DNA of 64,000 nucleotides from Saccoglossus kowalevskii (taxonomy: Eukaryota; Hemichordata; Enteropneusta; Harrimaniidae): NCBI RefSeq assembly GCF_000003605.2, contig NW_003114461.1, positions 451,077 through 515,076 of the forward strand, in the 5' to 3' direction. A model generated the notes under the pieces. That model worked only from the letters and a program-made list of their open reading frames with translations, ran no database searches and had not been told where the DNA came from. The position numbers and the translations under genes are program-made. Positions within the stretch are counted from its first letter, which is position 1. The number at the start of each line of letters is the position of its first letter. Below are positions 23,856 to 34,966 of the stretch, one piece after another.

Positions 23856-26041
23856 GTTATAGATGCAGGCACTTGGGAGTGAAATTTACTATTTTGCTTT
23901 TTATTATCCAAACAGCCTTGGCTAAAATACAGTTTTATAATATAGAAAACAGGCACAAACATTCTCTCTTTTGAATGCTAAGCAAGATTTATCAAGGCTG
24001 TACATAAATAATTAAAAAGGAACATGGTGAAAAAAAGTAATGACGGGATCTCCATATTATGCACTATATTTAACTTTACAAAACGATAACAGGTTCAAAT
24101 TTGGAACTGTTACAGCCATTTTAATTATGAGTATTAGCAAACTTCTTACTGAGTGAATTGTTATGCAAATTATCCATTATCTTCACTTGTGTTTTTCAGT
24201 TTACAAGGGAAGTTCAAATCAAAATAGCTCTCACAATTCTCGTTTATTTCAAGGGAAACATCCACACACTGTTTATCAGATGTTTGTTAACAAATGGGCG
24301 TCCAGGTGTATATATAGTATATTTTTTGCCATTTTACAAAGTTGTCAAGCAGGATGTGTGACGTATCTTCAATCCCGGTCAGTATTTCACACTTCGAATG
24401 CCATTGTCAGAGAATGCATAGCTTTAAAAATAGTCCCAGACGTCCTTTTGTTCATAGCGACGTCGTCAAAATAGTGTGAAAATTTCAAGACAAACTGCCA
24501 AAAACTGTGGGAGCTAATTAATTTTTAATGTCTTCGACCAACCAGAAAAAACGAACGGAGATAATGCCCGTTTTATGAAAGTGACGTTAATCGTCCACAA
24601 AAAATGGCTATTGCATCACGGCGACATGCCAAAATCTATCGTACACCGACGCTTGCTGATGTTCAATCGTCAGATAAAAGAATAAAATAAAAATATTTAC
24701 AATTCGAGGGAAACGGACGTTAAATCGTCCGCGGAGTCGAAACCTTGCGTAAAAACTGTCATGGCGTCGTGTTATCATTTCCACGGTGGATAACGTAAAG
24801 CCGATGAGATATTCATACAGTTATATAAACATAGCGATCGCCATTAGGTGAGTTTAGTCTAAATTTACCTTTTCTCAAACCTTTAACAAAATACTTTGTA
24901 TGAAGCAGTTTTCCGCGATCTCCGGCGAAACCACGGTTACTATAAACGAAGTAACCGTGGTGAAACGGACCGTGCGAAGTTAGACGACCAGGTTGAAAAG
25001 GGCCATAATATGTTGCTACCCAACGGTTATTCGCAGTTTTTACTACTCAATCGCTCAAACGCCAGTGAGAAAAAATCGAAATGGAAGGAAAGCTATTGTA
25101 AATCGAGAGAGGTTTAATTCAACTGCAGACGAGACGGGTGGTTAAAAATTAAACGAACCCTGGCCTCTTGAAATGCAACGTACTCTGCGACATCGCTACA
25201 GATGCATACTCGCTGACAAGGGGGATTCCGACCAAGTTAACCAAGATGCCATCGCAGAGTGCTTGATTTTTCCGCGGTGTTTAAAAACAGCATCTCATTG
25301 CCGATTTTTCTGTAATTTCCAGGGTATTTATTTTCAATTAACTGAGCATTTTACGTTTGTGAATGTTGCCACTGAAAAGTTAGTTATCGATGATTAGTTA
25401 TCGATAACAGCACGGCAATGGTGTTTATCTATTGCATCGCAATGCTATTAGCACGGTGATCATCAGAGCGAAACGAAAAATGTATACTTCAGTTTTAAAA
25501 TGCCTCTGGAGAAAAAAAATGCGTGAAAATAAATATTAAATAAAATTAATAAAAATTAAAATAAATTATTTAACAGTATACCACTGGAAGTTGCCAGGCT
25601 AGAAGTTGTAGACATGTTGCGAGATAAGGGTGGGCAAGTTTACTTATCATTTACAACTGTATGTTTTTTTTATTCCTCTTGCATGCTGGAAGCGTCTACG
25701 TCTTGTCTGTTGTTGTTTTTTTTTTTTTTTTTTGCTAGTTTGCGAGGCTAGTTGATAGCGCTTGAGGTAAGTTAAACAGGGTCGCGGACAGGAGGTAACA
25801 CATCGCCGCACCGTAACTGAAGCCAGCAATCATTTGCATATAACATCTACAGTGACTTGTCAATAAAAGAGTAACGCGAACAAAATTTCGGGACTTTTAA
25901 CCACATACGCGTGCCTCAGTTCCCTATATTTTAAAATCAATGTTTGAGTATGTTGCGCATTAACATTATTTAGCCAAGACTGTCTGGGTAAGGAAACGCA
26001 AACAAAATCACTCCGAGCGCCCACGAACCTGCTTCTACACC
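23856..26041 (+). mobile_element. Non-autonomous DNA transposon, TTAA type (Kolobok/piggyBac-like), copy 1
   Basis: The 2186-bp block has imperfect terminal inverted repeats of roughly 70 bp. The left end reads GTTATAGATGCAGG and includes CACTTGGGAGTGA and AAACAGCCTTGGCTA. The right end, read inward on the other strand, is GGTGTAGAAGCAGG with the same landmarks. The flanks TCAA (23852-23855) and ATAA (26042-26045) each differ by one base from TTAA, the target site kept perfectly around copy 2. TTAA targets are used by piggyBac and Kolobok; the GG terminus favours Kolobok, which is inference. No transposase frame is evident. The open frame at 24163-24474 has a counterpart in copy 2 but no recognisable domain. 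Scattered differences from copy 2 suggest an old insertion. Confidence 0.75.
24931..24960. repeat. Fold-back insertion inside transposon copy 1
   Basis: CCACGGTTAC and GTAACCGTGG form a perfect 10-bp stem around a 10-base loop. Copy 2 reads straight through this point, so about 36 bases including the stem are extra in copy 1. Confidence 0.75.
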
Positions 26042-28560
26042 ATAAAAAGAAGAGAAATTTTTAGATAACAACAAGTATTTAGTACTAAAATTGGCATCAT
26101 ATAAAATGGTCCATTGCCAACAGCGGAGTTTAATATCGAAATCAAACAATTTTGTGAGGGCATCGTCGTCTACTCTGTACGCTAAAGCGGCCTCCAGACT
26201 AGGTCGCCCTGTCCACAGTCAGCTGGCGCACATCTGATATAATAAAATAAATGCGATATTTACTATATGGGGGCCGCCATCTTGAATGACGCATAAAACT
26301 AAATAAGAGACAAGTTGTGAAACGCGTTTTTCAGATTCCTACAAATCAGGACAAAAATACCAATCTTTCACAAAANNNNNNNNNNNNNNNNNNNNNNNNN
26401 NNNNNNNNNNNNNNNNNNNNNNNNNNNNNNNNNNNNNNNNNNNNNNNNNNNNNNNNNNNNNNNNNNNNNNNNNNNNNNNNNNNNNNNNNNNNNNNNNNNN
26501 NNNNNNNNNNNNNNNNNNNNNNNNNNNNNNNNNNNNNNNNNNNNNNNNNNNNNNNNNNNNNNNNNNNNNNNNNNNNNNNNNNNNNNNNNNNNNNNNNNNN
26601 NNNNNNNNNNNNNNNNNNNNNNNNNNNNNNNNNNNNNNNNNNNNNNNNNNNNNNNNNNNNNNNNNNNNNNNNNNNNNNNNNNNNNNNNNNNNNNNNNNNN
26701 NNNNNNNNNNNNNNNNNNNNNNNNNNNNNNNNNNNNNNNNNNNNNNNNNNNNNNNNNNNNNNNNNNNNNNNNNNNNNNNNNNNNNNNNNNNNNNNNNNNN
26801 NNNNNNNNNNNNNNNNNNNNNNNNNNNNNNNNNNNNNNNNNNNNNNNNNNNNNNNNNNNNNNNNNNNNNNNNNNNNNNNNNNNNNNNNNNNNNNNNNNNN
26901 NNNNNNNNNNNNNNNNNNNNNNNNNNNNNNNNNNNNNNNNNNNNNNNNNNNNNNNNNNNNNNNNNNNNNNNNNNNNNNNNNNNNNNNNNNNNNNNNNNNN
27001 NNCCGTCTAACTTGCGTTTTCTTGTCAGATAAAATCAGTCAAACGTCAAGCACAAGAGTTCGCAGTAAAATGCCAGACGACAGAAGTCACGTGGCATTTG
27101 AAAAAAAACAATATTGCACGTATTTTAGCCCCCAATTCGTAAATCTGGTAACGTACATTTCAGTAACGTACATTTTTTACATATGCTTATACCACTCTCC
27201 ACCAATTGTAAATCACAGAGTGAGTCTGTTGCTTACCATGGTTTTCTTACTTTCAAGTCTTTATATGTTGAAATATATGCCACCTCATTTCAACATTTGA
27301 AAACACAATATTTTGGTAGTAACGTACATTTCACTACAAAAATTACTCTGCTGTTTATGTACTATCAGGTCACTACAGTGCGCAGAATTGTTACTGTATT
27401 TTAAATTTATGGAGTCTCTAGGATAATTTACCAATGGATGTCTTTAGTTTAATGTAACGTATATTTCACTTTACCCGGGGACATATATAACTGTGTTAAT
27501 AAAACATATAATATACAGTGACATTTTAAATTGACACATAGCACATGAAGTTTAAGTGTTGGTGATTTTATTTGAGGGACATGTGAAGCCTACTTGTATT
27601 TCTTGATTGAACTTTTATTATAAAAAGTATTTACATTCATTGTATTGGAACAGTGACGTACATGTCATTTTAGACAACATTTATTGTAATTTAATGAATT
27701 TAGAAAAATCTAGCAGAGGCGAAACTTGTGTTATTTGCAGACCAATGTATATCCTTGCTTTAGCACATAATATATGGGGTATGTCTACGAGTACAGGGAG
27801 AAGAATTTGTTCTGTTTTTATATTGAGTGGTACGACACGATTTGCGAAACGAGATCGATGCATGACCTACGTGTCTTGTATTTCTTCGGCTTTTCGGTAA
27901 ATGCTTCCCGGTATATAATGCCTTGAGAATAAACTTTATCCCAGGAAATGTTCTTATTTTCCCCACAATTGACAAATTCATTCCTTTAATGAACACCACT
28001 AATGTGACTGTTGTTAGATACCTTGCCAAATTTATTTTCTATGCAACTAAGAAACGTAATTCAACAAGATAGATTTGTTAGTATTATTGTAATGCAAGTT
28101 TCTGTTTATTTGTGTTCTGGGTTGTTATCCTCGTTTCTATACAAGCAGGTTTAAAACATTTAATCAGAAATTCGAACACATTTTCGGTAAAAAACAAATG
28201 TATCAACGACTCTCCTCTCGATCGACTTGACTCGAGATCTACTAAATTAATTTATATATATAAATGTACACAAGTTTGGAATAAAATTACCCAGTGTCGG
28301 CAATTTTCATCAATAATATTCACATCATCATAAATTATGCACAACAAGTCTGTGCATACTTACTCTCGATCGATGATAACAGCCATTATTCAACAACGTG
28401 TTCAGATGTTGTCAGTTAATGAACTATGGGAAAATAGCAAGGCCACCTTCCGCTTGAGCAAATTCAATAACCGTTAACAAAACACACACTTCTCTTCGCT
28501 TCCGGGTTGTAAAGGTTTTTTTCGTTTTCGATCGTACGGTGTACGATCAGTACATATTAA
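26042..28560. other. Spacer between the inverted transposon copies, with assembly gap
   Basis: It contains a 627-base N run (26376-27002). Right of the gap the motif GTAACGTA(C/T)ATTTCA occurs at about 27149, 27163, 27318 and 27454. No gene is supported; frames at 27607-27900 and 28112-28333 show no domain. The gap lying between two 2-kb inverted arms is where assembly would be expected to fail. Confidence 0.5.
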
Positions 28561-30440
28561 GGTATATATGCATGTTCGTGGGCACTCGGTGTTATTTTTT
28601 TTTTTGCTTTTCTTACCCAGACAGTCTTGGCTAGATAGTGTTGAAATTTCGGAACATTGTCAATGCTGGAACCTGCCCAAAAATGGATTTTAAAATATAG
28701 GGAATCGAGGCACGCATATGTGATTAAAAGTCCCGAAAGTTTGTTTACGTTGCTCTTTGATTGACAAGTCACTGTTGATGTTATATGCAAATGAGTTGCT
28801 GGCCTCAATTACGTTGCGGCGATGTGTAACTTCATGTCCGCGATTTTGTTTAACTTACCTCAAGCGCTATCAACTAGTCTTGCAAACTACAAAAAAAGAC
28901 AAAACGTAGACACCGCCAGCATGCAAGCGGAATACAAAAAACATACAGTTGTAAATGATAAGTAAACTTTTTCACTCTTATCTCGCAACATGTCGACAAC
29001 TTCTAGTCTGGCAGCTTCCAGTGGAGTACTGTTAAATGTTTTTTTTTTCACGCATTTTTTTCTCCGAAGGCATTATAAAACTGACTAATTATACATTTGT
29101 CGTTTCGCTGTAACGATCACCGTGTTGATAGCATTGCGATGTAGTAGTGGATAAACACCATTCAGACCATTGCTGTGCTGTCATCAATAACTAACTTAAA
29201 AATAAAAAATACCCCCAAAATAACAGAGGTCAGGGGTCGTTTTAATTTTTATCGACCCGTCTCGTCTGCTCGTAGTTGAATGAAACCTGTTTCGATTTAC
29301 AATAGTTGTCTTCCATTTCGACTTTTTCTTACCGGTGTTTGAGCGATTGAGTACAACAACTGTGAATAGCCGTTGTGTAGCAAAATATTACGGCCCAATT
29401 CAAACTGGCCGTCTAACTTCGCACGGTCCATTTCACCGGAGATCTGAAAAACTGCGTTATACAGAGTATTTTTTAAAGGTTTGAGGTAAGGTAAATTTAG
29501 ACTCAACCCACCCAATGGGGATCGCTATGTTTGTAAAACTGTATGAATATCTCATCGGCTTTACATAATCCATTGTGCCCCTCCCTAAGTGGAAAAGATA
29601 ACACGACGCCATGACAGTTTTCACGCAAGGTTTTACATCCGTTTCCCTAGTATTGTAAATATTTTTTTTAATTTTTTTTATCTGACGATTGAACATCAGC
29701 AAGCGTCGGTGTATGATGGATGTTGGTATGTCGTCGTGATGCAATAGCCATTTTTGTGTACGATTAACGTCACTTTCATAAAACGGCCATTATCTCCGTT
29801 CGTGTTTTCTGGTTGATCAGAGAGATAGAAAATTAATTAGCTCCCACAGTTTTTGTCAATTTGTCTTGATATTTTCACACTATTTTGACAACGTCTCTAC
29901 GAACAAAAGGACGTCTGGGCTTATTTTTAAAGCTTTGCATTCTCTGACAATGACATTCGAAGTGTGAAATACTGACCGGGATTGACTGTACGGCACGCAT
30001 CCTGCTTGACAACTTTGTAATATGAAAACAAAACATACTATATATACGCCTGGACGCCCATTTGTTAACAAACAACTGATAAACGGTGTGTGAAAGTTTC
30101 ACTCAAAATAAACAAGAATTGTGCGAGCTATTTAGATTTGAACTTCCATGGTAAACTGAAAAACACAAGTGGAGATAATGGCTAATTTGCATAACCATTC
30201 ACTCATTATTGTTTTGTAAAAATTTAAATATGGAGATCCTGTCATTAATTTTTTTCACCATGTTTCTTTTTGATTATTCATGTACAGCCATGCTAAATCT
30301 TGCTAAAAGAGAGAATGTTTGTACCAGTTTTCTATATTTTAGAATACTTTAACAGTCTATAGCCAAGACTGTTTGGATAATAAAAAGCAAAAAAAAAAAA
30401 AAAATTCACTCCCAAGTGCCCGCGAACCTGCACCTATACC
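28561..30440 (-). mobile_element. Non-autonomous DNA transposon, TTAA type (Kolobok/piggyBac-like), copy 2, inverted
   Basis: The 1880-bp block has perfect TTAA on both sides (28557-28560 and 30441-30444). Ends are GGTATATATGCATGTTCG on the left and, read inward on the other strand, GGTATAGGTGCAGGTTCG on the right. It aligns along its whole length with the reverse complement of copy 1, for example around CAGACAGTCTTGGCTA, TTACCTCAAGCGCTATCAACTAG and TGTTTGTTAACAAATGGGCG-like stretches. It is 306 bases shorter than copy 1 through several indels. No complete transposase frame is seen, so it was probably moved in trans by a relative. Confidence 0.82.
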
Positions 30441-30444
30441 TTAA

Positions 30445-31332
30445 TAACATTTTACACCATAAACTAATATTAAGTAGGTAATAATTAAAGACCAACAATT
30501 TTAAATAACATATTATATATACACTAGGAATTTCATCAATATTTGAATGGTTAATAACCTAACCATACTTGGATCACAACCGTCGCCATACAGAACCTCA
30601 ATTGCTGAAGCTTGGGCTGGATGTGATTTTGACAATACGTTGGTATCCCCAAAATGTTTGTGACAGAAGAAGCTGAATGTTTTGAACTAATCATAAAGTA
30701 AGTAATTTTTGACCCAGTTTATTCCTTAGTTTGATAAGGAATATATATACACAGGTAAACGAAAGGAGCAACAACGTATAATCATAACTAGCAAGAAGTA
30801 GCATAACTGTTACCAACCGTCCCAACGAAAGTGTGAACATTTAGCATGTATAATGTTTCCTATAGCTAAAGAATGTATATATAGCTGGTTACCATGGCAA
30901 TGACAGCAATGATTTTCAACAGCCTTATAGCATAATATACCCCATCAAATTTATTCTAAATCATCTCTATTATCATCGCTCACTTAGTATTGTTGGTAAC
31001 ATATAATTCCAGCCTAACGAATTCGTTTTCGCTTAATGTGGAAGTTATATGGAACAAATTCCATTGGCGTCTGTCGTGACATACCACGTGATACATTATT
31101 CTTGATGACGACGCTTATTATCGGCAAATGTTAATGAACCCACTATTTTTTTTAATCAATTCGACCAAAAGAGTTGTCAAAACAACAAATCTAATCCAAT
31201 CGTCAGTCTCAAAATTAAAATAAACTAAAACAATGACTATTAGAAGGCTATGAAATATATTTAGTGTATTGTCATGAATTTGTTTTTGCGTATCTGTTAA
31301 CCGACTTAATTAGCTGATTATTAGCGAATTGC
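30445..31332. other. Intergenic, no gene seen
   Basis: AT-rich DNA with no open frame, RNA gene or repeat end that I can support. Confidence 0.5.
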
Positions 31333-31925
31333 TGTGTTATGTCTGTCATCGTTTAGGCCTATTTGAAGTTTTAGACGGAACTTGGCTCAGTGATTTGGAA
31401 CTAATTACCAGATAACCGTCGCGATTCTGACAGTTGGTATCCATGGTTATTAATGTTGTGAACGATTAATCAAAAGATATGACGTATTCAGTACTTAGTG
31501 TGATTGGCTGTATGATTGAAGGTTACGCCCTAGAGTCTTACTGCATTGTAATTGGTTAGAGTTTTGAAAATGAATAAAGAGAGTTTAAATTGGTCTTGGC
31601 AAATACTCCAGTCGAGGGAGCAGTCCTGGAGAGCCTTGGGGCGAGCCTTGACGCAGTCGAGGGCAGTCCTGGAGAGACTTGGGGCGAGCCTTGACGCAGT
31701 CTTGGGTCAGCCTTGTGATAGTCTTGGGGATTTTTTCCCCAGGGCGCTGTGTCTGATAGAGTGCTCGATTGACCGACTAAGACGAGAGCTGAAACGTATT
31801 TCGTTGTGTGTGTCTTATTTGACTGTAAGGCGTAAGTGACTTTCCCGATCCCGTACCTCAAGGGGACGAGATATAGAGACGAGACGAGATTCCCCCCTGA
31901 CAAGTGTGGAGAAACCCGAGAGTAG
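31333..31925 (+). mobile_element. Possible remnant of an LTR retrotransposon end
   Basis: A GC-richer stretch in AT-rich DNA carries CCAAT-like boxes (ATTGGCTG, AATTGGTTAGAG), a TATA-like AATAAAG, then a segment of the style of an LTR transcription start and leader (GTGCTCGATTGACCGACTAAG, followed by a G/A-rich leader with GACGAGAC repeats). No coding part of such an element is next to it. It looks like an old, incomplete fossil; family and edges are uncertain. Confidence 0.22.
31621..31706 (+). repeat. 43-bp tandem repeat, two units
   Basis: CAGTCCTGGAGAG.CTTGGGG at 31621 recurs at 31664, and the units differ at only three positions. A partial third copy (CAGTCGAGGGAG) precedes them. The unit is GC-rich against an AT-rich background. 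Confidence 0.85.
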
Positions 31926-32129
31926 AAAGAATTTCCCCCTGATAGTATAGAAACAAACTATTTAGATACATGTGCTAATATAAACTTAGCAGATATTTTA
32001 TGAACTTTTGCAAATAATTTATGCTTAGTTTTGATTGCGGAAGTAATCCAGGGGTTGTCTTGTTTCCTCCTTAAGCTATTTTTTTAGGTTTTAAAGAAGC
32101 ATGCCTTTCGTAGATGTCATTAAAAAAAT

Positions 32130-32281
32130 GCACGGTTATTATTTTGAATTTATTTTACTTGAATAGTTCTAAACGAAAAAACATTGATTGTCATTTCATT
32201 ATAATCTATGTACTTTTTTTGGATTGTTCTGCTCTTTATCAGGTGATCCTTCTTTTTTCGCATTACATTGATTAGAATGAA

Positions 32282-32312
<31 letters not shown>

Positions 32313-33220
32313 ATCGTTACCAATAAGTGGTGGACACGTGCCATGTAAAACAGTATTACTAGCTGCAGCCGTACACTTTAATACTCGAACCTGTGAAGGT
32401 AACATATGATTCAGGCATAACGTAAACTTTAGTTATAAACACTTTGTTGTTTTTTAATTTACTTGATCAAAATTCAAATAGTGTTATACTGATTAATCTT
32501 GCCATAATTTCTGTTATTGACACAATAAGTATATTCTCTGTAAATTCTGGGGGAATGAGCATTGTGAATTTACATTAGATAATTATATAACCTGTAATCT
32601 GAAGCAATTTGATTGTCGTTCCGGTTTGAATCTTTGAACATTTTTGTTCGCAGCATGTAAGTTGTATTCGGGTTGAGAAAAATGAATCTCATAGCGATAT
32701 TAATTGGGTATTCATTGTTTAAAAAATAAAACTATGTTTAGCCGTAGTATACTTCTCTGCTGAAAGGACGAGGTAGGGTATCACCCCGCTAATTACCCAA
32801 CTTATAAATTTATTATTTGTTGCGATTTCAGTGTCCGTACTGCAAACTTACCTGAATACTATGTATGTGATATATTTTCGATTTATATTTTTATATTTTG
32901 GGATTTATTTGCCAATTCAGACGTGTAGAGTAGAATCTTGCAATATTTATGGACGTTCACTCTTGGAGTTATGTAAACACACCGGTGTACGTATTGTTAT
33001 TGGTTTTCTTTTTCAATAATCGGAATCAAAGGGCTCACCTGCATAATAGACATGGAGTGTAGTGTAATTAATTATGTAGTACTAGTATTTCTGATAGACC
33101 AGAATCAGATCACCAACCAGTCGTCGATAATTTAGCAATTCCTAATAAATTCAGTACAATGTACATCAACCAAATATTAAAACTAGTAATATAAACAAGC
33201 AGTATTACGATAATTTCGAA
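32130..33220 (+). repeat. Repeat block S1 (partner of S2)
   Basis: S1 aligns with 41640-43080. Shared landmarks in order: GGATTGTTCT..TC..CATCAGGTG, CTTCTTTTTTCGCATTAC, an AAAT run, GGTTTGAATCTTTGA, GTTCGCAGCATGTAAGTTG, ACTTCTCT.CTGAAAG.ACGAG, CTAATTACCCAA, GATTTCAGTG.., TGCAAACTTACCTG, TTTGCCAATTC.GACG and AATAATTCAG-like ends. No coding signal was seen. The first part up to the AAAT run resembles a non-LTR retrotransposon tail. Confidence 0.75.
32278..32314 (+). repeat. (AAAT)n microsatellite
   Basis: Nine perfect 4-base units. It follows the sequence CTTTTTTCGCATTAC that also precedes a shorter AAAT run at 41800-41815, so it is probably the expanded tail of a retroposed element. Confidence 0.95.
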
Positions 33221-33599
33221 ACAAAAATGGGACTGAGGTGGCAACTAGGTTCAAATTATTCCTTCCTATTTCTGGCCGCTGATCCAAAAAGTGTCTACAA
33301 TTTTTGGTTTGACATGAGGGTATTTATATGAAAAACAGCGTTCTTTAAATCATTTCAGAAATAGGTCTGGATCAGATCTCAGTATCTATGTAAATAATTG
33401 AAACCAATACCATAATTTAATAATAAACATATTGAATTTAAAGAATCGAAAACATTATAACTGATTATAACTAGTCGTAGCCTAGTAGTTCTGGGGCTTC
33501 TTACAGCTCGAGAGGATGGTCCACAAATAAATAATTAACGTGATTTGGTTTGCAGTTTAATTTCTTTTCTTATTAGCGATTCGCTCCGCTAGGATTATC

Positions 33600-34390
33600 C
33601 TTAAAATCACTTTTGTAGGTTTGTGTGTGTGATTTCCAGTGTTATCACGTATTATTTCTTCTGTGCCTGTTTTGGCCTAGACGATTTCGCTCAATTTTAG
33701 CAGGTAGGTCACAGTTATTAGGAAAAATCTATAAAAAAAAATTGGCCCACTGTTGCCATATCAACAGCTAAAAAACTGCTTCTCCTCCTACAAATTTAGA
33801 ATAAACACCTCAGACATAGCTCATTTTACTCAGCTTGAGTGTGGGCACAAAGTTACTATTTTAATTTTTGATATCTTTTTCATTACTGAGAAATTTGACC
33901 CGAAAGTTGGAATGGAATGGCTTTTTAACTCTTCTGTGATTTGTTTGGCTGAACCGATTTTGTTCAAACTTGGCAGGCAAGTCACACCTTCACTTTAGTT
34001 AGGTTGTAAAATCTGAAAACAAATCTTGGCCCACCGTTTTAATGGCAACAGCCAACAAACTGATTTTGTTAATACATTCGCGCCAAATGTATCTCACCTT
34101 ACATTACTACGATTAAAAAAGCACGGATGTAGTTCATTCTACTCAACTTGAGTGTGGGCATAAATTTACAGTTTTTTAATGTCTATTTTCATTACAGAAG
34201 AAATTGACCTGAACGTTGAGGTAACTTTTCACCAGCAACGGCTTTTAACTGCTCTGTGATTTTGTCCATACTTGACAGACAGGTCGTACCGTCACTAATT
34301 GAAAAGAAAATCTTGGCTGCCATGGCAACAGCCAAAAATTGATTTTTGAATACTTTCGCCCAAATTTATAATCTCCCACCAGTCTTCTAA
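33600..34390. repeat. Diverged tandem repeat, period about 290-310 bp, roughly 2.5 units
   Basis: TTGGCCCAC(T/C)GTT..CAACAGC recurs at about 33742, 34026 and (shortened) 34313. ACTCA(G/A)CTTGAGTGTGGGCA recurs at about 33829 and 34139. TTTTGTTCAAACTTGGCAGGCAAGTC and its relatives recur once per unit. No coding potential is seen. Confidence 0.7.
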
Positions 34391-34966
34391 TAGCAGTGGT
34401 CAAATGATTATACTTTTTATTTTTGTTACGTTGCGCACTTGTAAGAGATGACCGGCGCCGACATTGTTACACTATATTAACGCATGGAAGGTAGTACCTT
34501 CCATGATTAACGTAATCCCAACGCAAATTTTAACTTTGAATGAACTGTAAATGCTGCATTTAATCTAGAAAATACTATCGCAAAATGGTTTGAAATAATA
34601 AATTGAACAAAATACGTTCTAACAATAAATTAAAGTAACTTCTAAAGACTGTTTGTTTGCGAACTTTATACGGGACTCGGTTTTTGTTATGAACCAGCCT
34701 ACCGGCTTGTTTATTTACCAATCACTCTACGCATAACCACTCGGCTTTCCACGAGAAAATGAGATTATTTTGTTATGTTTTAGAACAATTATCAGAGATA
34801 GAACCAATGCTATTATGAAGGCAATGAACTAGTGACATGACTAAAATAAAATATGACCATATATGGTCACGTGAACTCAGTATGAGACATGCAATCAGAG
34901 TCACAATGAAGGCATATTATATTACATATTCATAAAACCGTATATCAATCTTGAGCCCAGCTGATG

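Noticed and set aside
24163-24474. Possible transposase frame in transposon copy 1, with a counterpart at 29875-30102
   Set aside because: Short, no catalytic or DNA-binding motif, and interrupted relative to the other copy; the elements are better called non-autonomous.
31552-31839. 95-codon frame in the GC-rich island
   Set aside because: Its length follows from the 43-bp tandem repeat and base composition; there is no start context, domain or splice signal.
32150-32405. Frames with (LFIY)n tracts
   Set aside because: They translate the AAAT microsatellite.
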